64,000 nt of DNA from positions 1,275,698 to 1,339,697 of the forward strand of contig NZ_JARCHV010000001.1 in assembly GCF_028890485.2 (NCBI RefSeq), in the 5' to 3' direction. Shown piece by piece: positions 44,026-50,940 of this stretch (its first letter is position 1; every line of letters begins with the position of its first letter). The DNA comes from Planococcus sp. SK3692 (GTDB taxonomy: Bacteria > Bacillota > Bacilli > Bacillales_A > Planococcaceae). A program made the translations under genes and the position numbers. The notes below the pieces were generated by a model. That model was not told where the DNA came from and did no database searches. It saw only the letters and a program-made list of their open reading frames with translations.

Positions 44026-44517
44026 ATGATTCGCACAGGTACACCGGCAGATATCGAATCTGTACGGGAAATCGCTCACATCAGCTGGAATGATACGTAC
44101 GAAGGGATCATTCCATCTCCCATACAACAGAAGTTTTTGGAGCAATCCTACTCGACCCCGATGCTAGAAATGCGCATCGAGCGAACCATTCTACTGCTCG
44201 CTGAACATGACGGGCAGGCTGTAGGCTTTGCGAACTTCACAAAAGTCGATGAAGACGGCGATGCCGAATTGATCGCCATGTACATGAAGCCCGAGCACCA
44301 GCGTTCAGGCTTCGGCAAGAAATTGCTTTCGGACGGTTTGTCGCGCTTGAAAGGCGGGCAGCAATTATTCGTCTACGTTGAAAGCGAAAACCAAAAAGGC
44401 CGCCAGTTCTACGAAGCGAACGGCTTCCTGTTGCTCGAAGAATTTGAGGAATTGTTTGAAGGGCATCCCTTGCAAACAGCCAAATACGTTTTCGACCTTT
44501 CAGGACAAGCGCAATAA
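44026..44517 (+). CDS. GNAT-family N-acetyltransferase
   Basis: A 163-residue single GNAT domain. MYMKPEHQRSGFGKKLL binds acetyl-CoA and YVESENQKGRQFYEANGF is the C-terminal motif. Substrate unknown. GAGGTGA is 5 nt before the ATG. Divergent from the ElaA-type gene. Confidence 0.87.
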   Translation: MIRTGTPADIESVREIAHISWNDTYEGIIPSPIQQKFLEQSYSTPMLEMRIERTILLLAEHDGQAVGFANFTKVDEDGDAELIAMYMKPEHQRSGFGKKLLSDGLSRLKGGQQLFVYVESENQKGRQFYEANGFLLLEEFEELFEGHPLQTAKYVFDLSGQAQ

Positions 44518-44529
44518 ATCAACCACATA

Positions 44530-44562
44530 AAACCCCCTCGAATCCATTTCGAGGGGGTTTTT
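44530..44562. terminator. Terminator after the GNAT gene
   Basis: A perfect 13-bp stem AAACCCCCTCGAA/TTCGAGGGGGTTT is followed by TT. Confidence 0.93.
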
Positions 44563-44588
44563 ATTATTACATCTGAAACTTCCTTTTC

Positions 44589-45137
44589 TTATAACGGGCG
44601 GTACGGCGTGTCGTCTTCACGTGTCACCGCATCGGTTCTTGGGGCTGGTTCGTTGCTGCGGCCCATCAATTCGTCTTCACGGAGCGGGGGCTTGCGCACG
44701 AAGCACATAATCGCAGCGATGTAGAAGAGAATCGATGTCAGCGACAAGATCCCGGCAAAAATCCCGGCGAGGATGAAGAAAATGCCTGCCGTATTTGCTT
44801 TATCGAATGATTTCAATTTCGTGATGGCCAAAATGGCGAATACTGTACTCACAACCAATAATGCGACGATGATCCACCCGAGCACATCAAATCCTTGTAC
44901 GAATGAATTGACAATATCCATGGTCATCTCAACATCTCCTGGATTCGTCAAGTTGGGATCATTGCGGATTTCCTCTTCCAACTGCATTTGCATCTGGCTG
45001 CCTTCAAAACCACTTAAGCTGGTGATGAAAATGATGGATAAAATGATGCCGATGACATTAAAAATGGAACCGATGATGCCAAGAGCTTTTTCTCCTGTCC
45101 TTTTGATGGACCCGTAATTCTCTGGCGCTTGATTCAT
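44589..45137 (-). CDS. DUF4064-like membrane protein
   Basis: A 182-residue protein with four predicted helices; EKALGIIGSIFNVIGIILS is the N-terminal DUF4064 helix and AGIFFILAGIFAGILSL the third. An acidic loop lies between helices 1 and 2, and the C-terminal tail is hydrophilic. Function unknown. AGGAGG is 7 nt before ATG 45137. Confidence 0.78.
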   Translation of the reverse strand: MNQAPENYGSIKRTGEKALGIIGSIFNVIGIILSIIFITSLSGFEGSQMQMQLEEEIRNDPNLTNPGDVEMTMDIVNSFVQGFDVLGWIIVALLVVSTVFAILAITKLKSFDKANTAGIFFILAGIFAGILSLTSILFYIAAIMCFVRKPPLREDELMGRSNEPAPRTDAVTREDDTPYRPL

Positions 45138-45301
45138 AAAAAAACCTCCTATTTCTGTTTCGGACATACCGCTGCAATGGATAGTCCACATTGCGCGCAG
45201 TCTCTCCGCTTTCCTTATTATGATTCTACCCTCATACATACGCTTTCATGCCTCTTAAGTTTCGCATTACCTTAATTTCCGCTAAAAAATTAATAAAACT
45301 T

Positions 45302-45326
45302 GTTTAAGTTTTATCAAGCTGGGTAT
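45302..45326 (+). promoter_or_regulatory. Consensus sigma-B promoter of a small-protein transcript
   Basis: GTTTAA (45302-45307), a 13-bp spacer and GGGTAT (45321-45326), both boxes perfect. The only genes before the next terminator are a 32-aa membrane protein and an 8-codon frame. Confidence 0.88.
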
Positions 45327-45375
45327 TTTATTACTATCAGCAGCAAAAGACAAATTATAAAAGGGGTTCTAAAAA

Positions 45376-45474
45376 ATGGAAAATAAACTAATTTTTAACC
45401 AAGCGGATTTCATGTACGGAGTAGGCGGCGCATCCATCCTTACAGCCATCGTGTTCTTCATGACAAGCCTGTAA
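45376..45474 (+). CDS. Small membrane protein (32 aa), sigma-B-linked
   Basis: ATG 45376 opens 32 codons. A polar start (MENKLIFNQADF) leads into one hydrophobic helix (GGASILTAIVFFMTSL) that ends at the stop. AAAAGGGG lies 9 nt before. A perfect sigma-B promoter is 50 bp upstream, so it is a good candidate for a stress-induced single-span peptide. No family recognised. Confidence 0.7.
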   Translation: MENKLIFNQADFMYGVGGASILTAIVFFMTSL

Positions 45475-45488
45475 GAAGGAGTGAGCCT

Positions 45489-45515
45489 ATGAGTCAAACA
45501 TTCATCAATACATAG
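45489..45515 (+). CDS. Eight-codon mini reading frame
   Basis: ATG AGT ... TAG encodes MSQTFINT, preceded by AAGGAGTG at good spacing. It follows the 32-aa gene by 14 nt and abuts the terminator. It could be a very short peptide, a decayed gene end or chance. Confidence 0.3.
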   Translation: MSQTFINT

Positions 45516-45516
45516 A

Positions 45517-45556
45517 AAAGCAATCCATCCCAAAGAGGAAACGGATTGCTTTTTTG
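45517..45556 (+). terminator. Terminator of the small sigma-B transcript
   Basis: AAAGCAATCC pairs with GGATTGCTTT, followed by further Ts. It closes a transcript of about 220 nt. Confidence 0.9.
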
Positions 45557-45580
45557 CGTCTTATGGCTCAGTTTGGTGAA

Positions 45581-45862
45581 CTAAACTTTGACATCATTGT
45601 ATTCATCAGAACGTTCAAACGTTTCTGCTACATAAGAACAAACCGGCTGCATTTTAAACTGGTTTTCGCGCGCATAAGCTGCTGCGTGGTCGACCAATTT
45701 TTTGGCAAGCCCTTGATTGCGCAAACTTCCTTCAACATAAGTATATTCCATGACCATCAAATCAGCCATTTGCGTCCACGTAATTTCAGCTTTCACTGTC
45801 TCGCCGTCTGTATCACGAAATGCGAATTCATCATGTCCAAGTTCTGTAAATTTCAATTCCAT
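45581..45862 (-). CDS. Small GNAT-like acetyltransferase (Acetyltransf_CG type)
   Basis: A 93-residue protein. MVMEYTYVEGSLRNQGLAKKLVDHAAAYAREN is the acetyl-CoA-binding core, and QPVCSYVAETFE the second strand, as in YjdJ-like short GNAT proteins. Substrate unknown. AGGAGG precedes the ATG. Confidence 0.85.
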   Translation of the reverse strand: MELKFTELGHDEFAFRDTDGETVKAEITWTQMADLMVMEYTYVEGSLRNQGLAKKLVDHAAAYARENQFKMQPVCSYVAETFERSDEYNDVKV

Positions 45863-45941
45863 CAGTCCAATTCCTCCTTATGTTCCACTTTATCTGTCCA
45901 AGCGAATCAAAACTTCCCGCATCTTAAAATTGCACCGCCAG

Positions 45942-46910
45942 TCAGCGGTTGATCTTCAAAGGACGGAGAGAGTCTTCGATTTCCTGGCGTCTCGGTTCAA
46001 GGAATGGCGGCAAGGCCAAGCCTTCGCCCAGTTCGTCTGCGTTTTCATCCGTCGCAAAGCCAGGCTCATCGGTCGATAACTCGAACAAGATCCCGTTCGG
46101 CTCCCTGAAATAAATCGCTTTGAAATAATAGCGATCCACTTCCCCGGATGTTTGGAAGCCATTGGCACGCAAATACTCATTCCATTGATTATACTCTTCA
46201 TAAGTTTTGACGCGGAACGCTACATGATGGACGCTTCCGCGGCCGGGACGCTCCGGCGGAAGGTCTGAGCGCTCCTCTAAATGTATTTCGCCGCCAGGGC
46301 CGCCTTCTCCTGTCGTGAAGACGATTATTTCAGGCTGTCCTTTCACTTCAGGCGCATACGCACCGGCTTTGGAAAACCCGAGAATATCTGTCAGTACCTT
46401 GGCTGTGCGCTCGGCTTTCCGTACCGTCACCCTGACCGGCCCAAGCCCGCGAATGGCGAACGCTTCCGGAACGCTCGCTTTAGTCCAAGGCTCGCCGAAT
46501 GGAATGCCTTCGCCGTCATCGACGACGAGCATTAGGCGCGATCCTTCAAAGTCCTGGAATTCCAAGGTATCCCGGCCAAATCGCTGTGTTTGTTCACCGT
46601 ACGGGACGCCTAACTCATGGAAACGCTCCACCCAATAATCAAGCGCTTCGCGTGATGGGATGCGGAAGCCTGTATTGCTGATGGAAGTCACACCCGGATA
46701 GGTCCTGCCCGCCATCGGGATATCAAAATAAGTCATGTCGGTTCCCGGCGTCCCTACTGCGTCTGCATAAAACAGATGATAGGAAGACGGGTTGTCTTGG
46801 TTGACGCTTTTTTTGACAAGGCGCATCCCAAGAATGCGCGTGAAGAAATCATGGTTTTTATCTGCATTGGCTGTAATGGCCGAAACATGGTGAATGCCTG
46901 CAACTTGCAT
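45942..46910 (-). CDS. Ring-cleaving dioxygenase-like VOC protein (MhqO/MhqA type)
   Basis: A 322-residue two-domain vicinal-oxygen-chelate protein. GIHHVSAITANADKN and SVHHVAFRV give metal His residues and ELSTDEPGF the Glu. B. subtilis homologues (MhqA, MhqE, MhqO) are induced by methylhydroquinone and catechol and are thought to act on quinone adducts. A perfect MhqR-type palindrome lies 19 bp upstream of the start. Monocistronic. Confidence 0.9.
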   Translation of the reverse strand: MQVAGIHHVSAITANADKNHDFFTRILGMRLVKKSVNQDNPSSYHLFYADAVGTPGTDMTYFDIPMAGRTYPGVTSISNTGFRIPSREALDYWVERFHELGVPYGEQTQRFGRDTLEFQDFEGSRLMLVVDDGEGIPFGEPWTKASVPEAFAIRGLGPVRVTVRKAERTAKVLTDILGFSKAGAYAPEVKGQPEIIVFTTGEGGPGGEIHLEERSDLPPERPGRGSVHHVAFRVKTYEEYNQWNEYLRANGFQTSGEVDRYYFKAIYFREPNGILFELSTDEPGFATDENADELGEGLALPPFLEPRRQEIEDSLRPLKINR

Positions 46911-46928
46911 GAAAAGCACCCTTTCTTT

Positions 46929-46944
46929 ATCTCGAATTCGAGAT
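46929..46944. promoter_or_regulatory. MhqR-type operator
   Basis: ATCTCGAATTCGAGAT, a perfect 16-bp palindrome equal to the core of the B. subtilis MhqR consensus. It lies about 10 bp downstream of the -10, so binding should block transcription. Confidence 0.88.
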
Positions 46945-46954
46945 TGTTACCTTT

Positions 46955-46984
46955 AGTTTAGCATTCATCCGGCTTTTTCTGCAA
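46955..46984 (-). promoter_or_regulatory. Promoter of the dioxygenase-like gene
   Basis: On the minus strand TTGCAG (46979-46984), an 18-bp spacer and TAAACT (46955-46960), directly upstream of the operator. Confidence 0.6.
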
Positions 46985-47023
46985 CACAGCTGTTTCTGCT
47001 TCAAGGCCCTGCGCATCAAGAGT

Positions 47024-47061
47024 AAAAAAATCCCGGAAATCATGTTCATGATTTTCCGGGA
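47024..47061 (-). terminator. Terminator of the DUF1002 gene
   Basis: A 14-bp arm (47031-47044) pairs with 47047-47061 and is followed on the minus strand by seven Ts. Confidence 0.9.
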
Positions 47062-47106
47062 CCATATAATTTTTAGGGTTAATTTTCTAATGCCGCATCA
47101 GCTGGC

Positions 47107-47994
47107 TTAATTAAACCAGCCACGTACGGTATTGGCTAAGTCGCGGAAAAACTGTTTGACGCTTTCCCAGAATCCTTCGTCATTGACGACAGTGCCGATT
47201 TTATCCCCGATGGTGTTGCTCAAGTCTTCCAGTTCAGTTGACCATTTCGAGAAATCGATATCGAGCTGGCGGATGCGGTCCATCAAATCGACCAGCAATT
47301 GGCGATCTTCCGGGCTCAATTCAATCTGTAAGCGGCTCAATTGTTCTTCGACGATCTGCTCAACATCCTCACGCGTTGCCGGATTCTGTTCAGCGATCTG
47401 TTTCTTGATCTCCGTCAGCAATTCGCTGACTTTTTCTTGGTCGACGCCACCTTCAGACAATTCTGTCGCAACGGATAATTCGTCATTGGCGACATCTGTG
47501 CGTTCAGGGTCGAGCTGTTCACCGTTCACTTCATAGGCTTTATAAATCCCGACAAGTGCAGAATGGCCAGTTACCGCTTTCGGCGCAGCCACTTCAACGG
47601 TCGCATTTTCAATACCGGCCGTCAGCATGGCATTGGCGTACATATCCGTCGTCACTTGCGTGATGTTGTCCGGCGTGGCGATTTCAATGACCAGCCCTTC
47701 GCCTTCTTCAGTGCGGGTGATTTTGGCAGACGAATACATGCGTGCACGCGCGTCCCCGTCCGTAATGTATGTGACCAGGTCCTGCCCGGTTACTTCAATT
47801 TCTTCCACTTCTGCTTCGCCGGCAACGGCCAGGCTTTCAGCGACTTGCGCTTTTTCATCTGCTGACAAATCGCCTCCATAGACGACGATCGGCAAGCCGA
47901 ATTTCTCATTTATCCCGACATTCGCGGATGCTGTGCCGGTAAAAGCCAACACAAAAGCAAGCGCCAATGCGGCAAGTGTCATTGTTTTTTTCAT
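47107..47994 (-). CDS. DUF1002 secreted protein (YpuA-like)
   Basis: A 295-residue protein with a signal peptide cleaved near TASA-NV (residue 24). The DUF1002 core includes IVVYGGDLSADEKAQV, ITDGDARARMYSSAKI and VEVAAPKAVTGHSALVGIYKAYE. The C-terminal third is helical and charged. Function unknown; exported to the cell surface. AAAGGGG precedes the ATG, 54 bp after cvfB. Confidence 0.87.
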   Translation of the reverse strand: MKKTMTLAALALAFVLAFTGTASANVGINEKFGLPIVVYGGDLSADEKAQVAESLAVAGEAEVEEIEVTGQDLVTYITDGDARARMYSSAKITRTEEGEGLVIEIATPDNITQVTTDMYANAMLTAGIENATVEVAAPKAVTGHSALVGIYKAYEVNGEQLDPERTDVANDELSVATELSEGGVDQEKVSELLTEIKKQIAEQNPATREDVEQIVEEQLSRLQIELSPEDRQLLVDLMDRIRQLDIDFSKWSTELEDLSNTIGDKIGTVVNDEGFWESVKQFFRDLANTVRGWFN

Positions 47995-48048
47995 CTTTTT
48001 TTGCCCCTTTCTTCAAATATTAGTACGCATTTGAGGCAGAAAGGTTCC

Positions 48049-48909
48049 TTATCCGAGCAATTTTGTCCATCCGTCTTCTTGTACAATGCGGCGTTCTTTG
48101 TAAAGACGGCCAAGTGCACGTTTGAATGCGGCTTTGCTCATGCCGAACATTTCCATGATTTCATCCGGCGAGGATTTGTCCGTAAATGGCATTTGTCCGC
48201 CTGCATTTTCCAAATAGCGCAGAATTTCTTCCGCGTCATCCGATAAGCGTTCTTGTTTGCGCGGCAAAAGAGATCCGTTGAGCGTGCCATCGTCTTTGAC
48301 ATCGATGATGCGCACCGTTTTTTCTTCGCCGAGGCGCGGTTCTGCTTCACGCTCTGATTCATGGACAAAGACGCGGTAGTTTTCCGGCACCGACAGCATG
48401 AATGAGCCGACTGGCAGCAAGCGGTAAGCGCGTGCTTTCAAATCTTTATTGTACATTTCAGCAGGCGCGCGTTCGCAAAGTTCCAGCACCTTTTCTTCCG
48501 TTGCCAGGCGTCCGTAAAGATCGCCGTAGCGGTCCGTGCGAAGCGTCATAAAGATATGGTCGCCTTGAACTGGCCATAATTCCTGTACGGGCGGCAAATC
48601 AGCCGGTAGGACATAAACTTCGCGCGTCGTGCCTATATCGACGACTGCGCCTTCTCGCGGAGAAACTTTCAATACTTTGGCCCAGCCGTATTCACTTGGT
48701 AAAATATGCGGAATCATCGGCGTGGCGGAGATGCCGCCTTGACGGTTGCGGTATAAGAAAACTTCAATTTCTTCGCCGATTTCTTGCCCTTCTTCAATTT
48801 CCGATGCGTTCATCGTCACTTCGTCCCCGGAACCATCTGTTAAAATCCACTGGGACGTGGAACGGTCTTTAATGTGCAATAATGCTTTCAATCCTGGATG
48901 CAAAGCCAT
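48049..48909 (-). CDS. cvfB: CvfB-family S1 RNA-binding protein (YitL)
   Basis: A 286-residue protein with three S1-like OB folds (for example GWAKVLKVSPREGAVVDIG) and a C-terminal winged helix (DEIMEMFGMSKAAFKRALGRLYKERRI). CvfB/YitL proteins bind RNA; CvfB influences virulence gene expression in Staphylococcus. It lies 23 nt after mntR, so the two are probably co-transcribed. Confidence 0.9.
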   Translation of the reverse strand: MALHPGLKALLHIKDRSTSQWILTDGSGDEVTMNASEIEEGQEIGEEIEVFLYRNRQGGISATPMIPHILPSEYGWAKVLKVSPREGAVVDIGTTREVYVLPADLPPVQELWPVQGDHIFMTLRTDRYGDLYGRLATEEKVLELCERAPAEMYNKDLKARAYRLLPVGSFMLSVPENYRVFVHESEREAEPRLGEEKTVRIIDVKDDGTLNGSLLPRKQERLSDDAEEILRYLENAGGQMPFTDKSSPDEIMEMFGMSKAAFKRALGRLYKERRIVQEDGWTKLLG

Positions 48910-48932
48910 GCTGCATACCTCCTCTATTTGGG

Positions 48933-49355
48933 TTAGTTGTTTTTTTGCTCAGAGCTTAGCTTCTTCAATTTTTCGGCTACACCTTTATCTTCTTCAAGCA
49001 ATTGGACCAGATCGGCGATGCGGTCGATGGAATTCCAGCTCAAATGATGCTCGATTCCTTCTACGTCGCCGTAGATCTTATCTTCATCCACACCGATCAG
49101 CCGCAAAAATTGCTCAAGCAGATCATGGCGCTGCAGCAAGCGCTTGCCGAGTTTCTGCCCCTTAGGCGTCAGCATCAGCCCCCGGTAGCGTTCATAGATC
49201 AAATAGCCGTCCTTATCGAGCTTCTGCACCATCTTCGTTACGGATGACGGCAGCACCGATAGCGCCTCGGCGATATCCGAGACGCGCGCGTACCCTTTTT
49301 GCTCTATTAATGAATAAATGATTTCAATATGATCTTCCATACTTGGAGTAGGCAA
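48933..49355 (-). CDS. mntR: MntR, manganese-responsive repressor
   Basis: A 140-residue DtxR-family regulator. The helix-turn-helix [28 protein letters not shown] is near-identical to B. subtilis MntR. Metal ligands Asp8, Glu11, His77, Glu99, Glu102 and His103 are all present. With Mn(II) it represses manganese uptake genes, none of which are in the window. It starts with TTG, with GGAGG 8 nt before. Confidence 0.95.
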   Translation of the reverse strand: MPTPSMEDHIEIIYSLIEQKGYARVSDIAEALSVLPSSVTKMVQKLDKDGYLIYERYRGLMLTPKGQKLGKRLLQRHDLLEQFLRLIGVDEDKIYGDVEGIEHHLSWNSIDRIADLVQLLEEDKGVAEKLKKLSSEQKNN

Positions 49356-49507
49356 ATTCCGTTCCTCCCTCGCGTCGCTATGTTCAGTTTACTATACTGC
49401 CGCCCTCTGAACAACTGAGCATGAGCGCTTGCCGTGAGCTTTCCAAAGCGCCGAATAAAGGCAATTTTCCAACATTCTTGAAAAGGGCATTGAACAGCTA
49501 GTGGGAG

Positions 49508-49533
49508 GTTTAATGGATTTTCGCTCAGGGTAG
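49508..49533 (+). promoter_or_regulatory. Sigma-B promoter of a small membrane protein
   Basis: GTTTAA (49508-49513), a 14-bp spacer and GGGTAG (49528-49533), one base off consensus. It is 50 bp before ATG 49584. Confidence 0.82.
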
Positions 49534-49583
49534 TGATAGGTATAACGCAAAAGATAGATGAAATTGAAAGGCAGGTGGAGAAC

Positions 49584-49739
49584 ATGGGACGTATTCTTTG
49601 GATTATTTTGGTAGTAATTCTTGCAGTATGGGTGATCGGATTCTTATTAGACGTAGCAGGCGGACTTATTCACATTCTTTTGATCATCGCGGCAATCGTC
49701 TTGATCGTTAACTTAGTGACAGGCAGGAAAGGTGTTTAG
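49584..49739 (+). CDS. Lmo0937-family small membrane protein (51 aa)
   Basis: Two hydrophobic helices (about 3-23 and 28-44) and the GRILWIILVVILAVWVIGFLLD start are typical of the Lmo0937 family. The exact role is unknown. GGTGGAG precedes ATG 49584; the in-frame extension to 49533 lacks a ribosome site and overlaps the -10 box. Transcription from a sigma-B promoter fits a stress-linked membrane peptide. Confidence 0.82.
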   Translation: MGRILWIILVVILAVWVIGFLLDVAGGLIHILLIIAAIVLIVNLVTGRKGV

Positions 49740-49758
49740 ATAAACACCGGACCCTAAA

Positions 49759-49800
49759 AAACCCCGGGAAAGCAGAGCGATCTGCCTTCCCGGGGTTTTT
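49759..49800. terminator. Bidirectional terminator
   Basis: AACCCCGGGAA..GCAGA pairs with TCTGC..TTCCCGGGGTT, with A and T runs on the two sides. Confidence 0.93.
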
Positions 49801-50919
49801 TCATGCTCTCACTTTCGCATAGACGCACGTATCGCGGATTTTGCCGTCATGTCTCGACAGGCTATCCTTGCGTAAGATGCCTTCGAGTTCAAAGCCAAGG
49901 CGCTCCGCTACTGCACGGCTCCTGACATTGTCCGGGTCGCAGCGGATTTCAACACGATTTGCCTGCAACTCTTCGAACGCAAAACGCGTGATGCGCTCTA
50001 CTGCTTCCGTTACATAGCCTTTCCCTTCAAAGCGGCTGTCCACCCAATAGCCGATTTCGAATTTACGTACTTCCCAATCGATGCGGTGCAAGCCGCTCGA
50101 ACCGATGAACTGCCCGCTATTCTTATCAAAGAAATGCAGCCGAAGATCTTTGCGCAACATGAAATCCGTTTCCGCTTGAATCAAATTCGACGTCATTTCC
50201 GCGAGATTCGGCTCGTGCTGCGCAAAAGGCATCCACGGGCGCAATGCTTCCAATGAGTGGCGCACCGCTTCGAAACTAAGCACCGCATCTTCCTTTTTAG
50301 GTGCACGGATCAATAAACGTTCTGATTCGAATGTTTCCGGAAACTCCAGCAACAAGGGATTGAACGGCGGTTCTGCCGGCGCTTTGACCGCGTCGTCCCA
50401 CATGACCGGCGTCGTTACGCCCGCTTCCCAGTCTTCGCGGGTCATGCCGTAAGTCACGGCATCATGGTACCGATTTTGTTTCGGCGAGAACCAAGCTTGG
50501 CGCAAATGTGCTTCCTTCACGAACCCGGTTCGTTCAAACGCTTTACGCATTGCAAAATTATCGTGGCGCGTATGGCCTTCTAAGCGGATTTTCTTCTCGG
50601 GCAAGGAAAACACGAAATCGGCGATCATGCGCAGCGCCTTCGGTCCGTATCCTTGTCCGCGGTAGGAATCGGCAATGCGCAAATCAAATAGCGGGATTTC
50701 ATCCTGCAAGTCGAATATTTTCACCAAGCCTACTTGATCGCCTTCATCGTTTTCGATCCAAAAGGTCTTGACCTGATCCGATTTATAGCCGCCCTCTACG
50801 ATCGTCTTTTCGATCAAAGCGCGCACCGGATGTTCATGGCCATGATAAGGCCATGAGTTGGTTGTCATAAACTCGATCAATTTCTCGTGCTCTTCCATCG
50901 TCCATTCTGTTAACTTCAA
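49801..50919 (-). CDS. Fused tandem GNAT acetyltransferase
   Basis: A 372-residue protein with two complete GNAT domains. The first (about 1-160) has FDLRIADSYRGQGYGPKAL; the second (about 190-372) has FEIGYWVDSRFEGKGYVTEAV and RCDPDNVRSRAVAERLGF, typical of RimJ/RimL ribosomal-protein acetyltransferases. A Pro-rich linker (about 165-188) joins them. Such domains are usually separate genes. TTG start with GGAGG 7 nt before. Substrates unknown. Confidence 0.85.
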   Translation of the reverse strand: MKLTEWTMEEHEKLIEFMTTNSWPYHGHEHPVRALIEKTIVEGGYKSDQVKTFWIENDEGDQVGLVKIFDLQDEIPLFDLRIADSYRGQGYGPKALRMIADFVFSLPEKKIRLEGHTRHDNFAMRKAFERTGFVKEAHLRQAWFSPKQNRYHDAVTYGMTREDWEAGVTTPVMWDDAVKAPAEPPFNPLLLEFPETFESERLLIRAPKKEDAVLSFEAVRHSLEALRPWMPFAQHEPNLAEMTSNLIQAETDFMLRKDLRLHFFDKNSGQFIGSSGLHRIDWEVRKFEIGYWVDSRFEGKGYVTEAVERITRFAFEELQANRVEIRCDPDNVRSRAVAERLGFELEGILRKDSLSRHDGKIRDTCVYAKVRA

Positions 50920-50940
50920 ATCGCAACCTCCAAACGCCTC

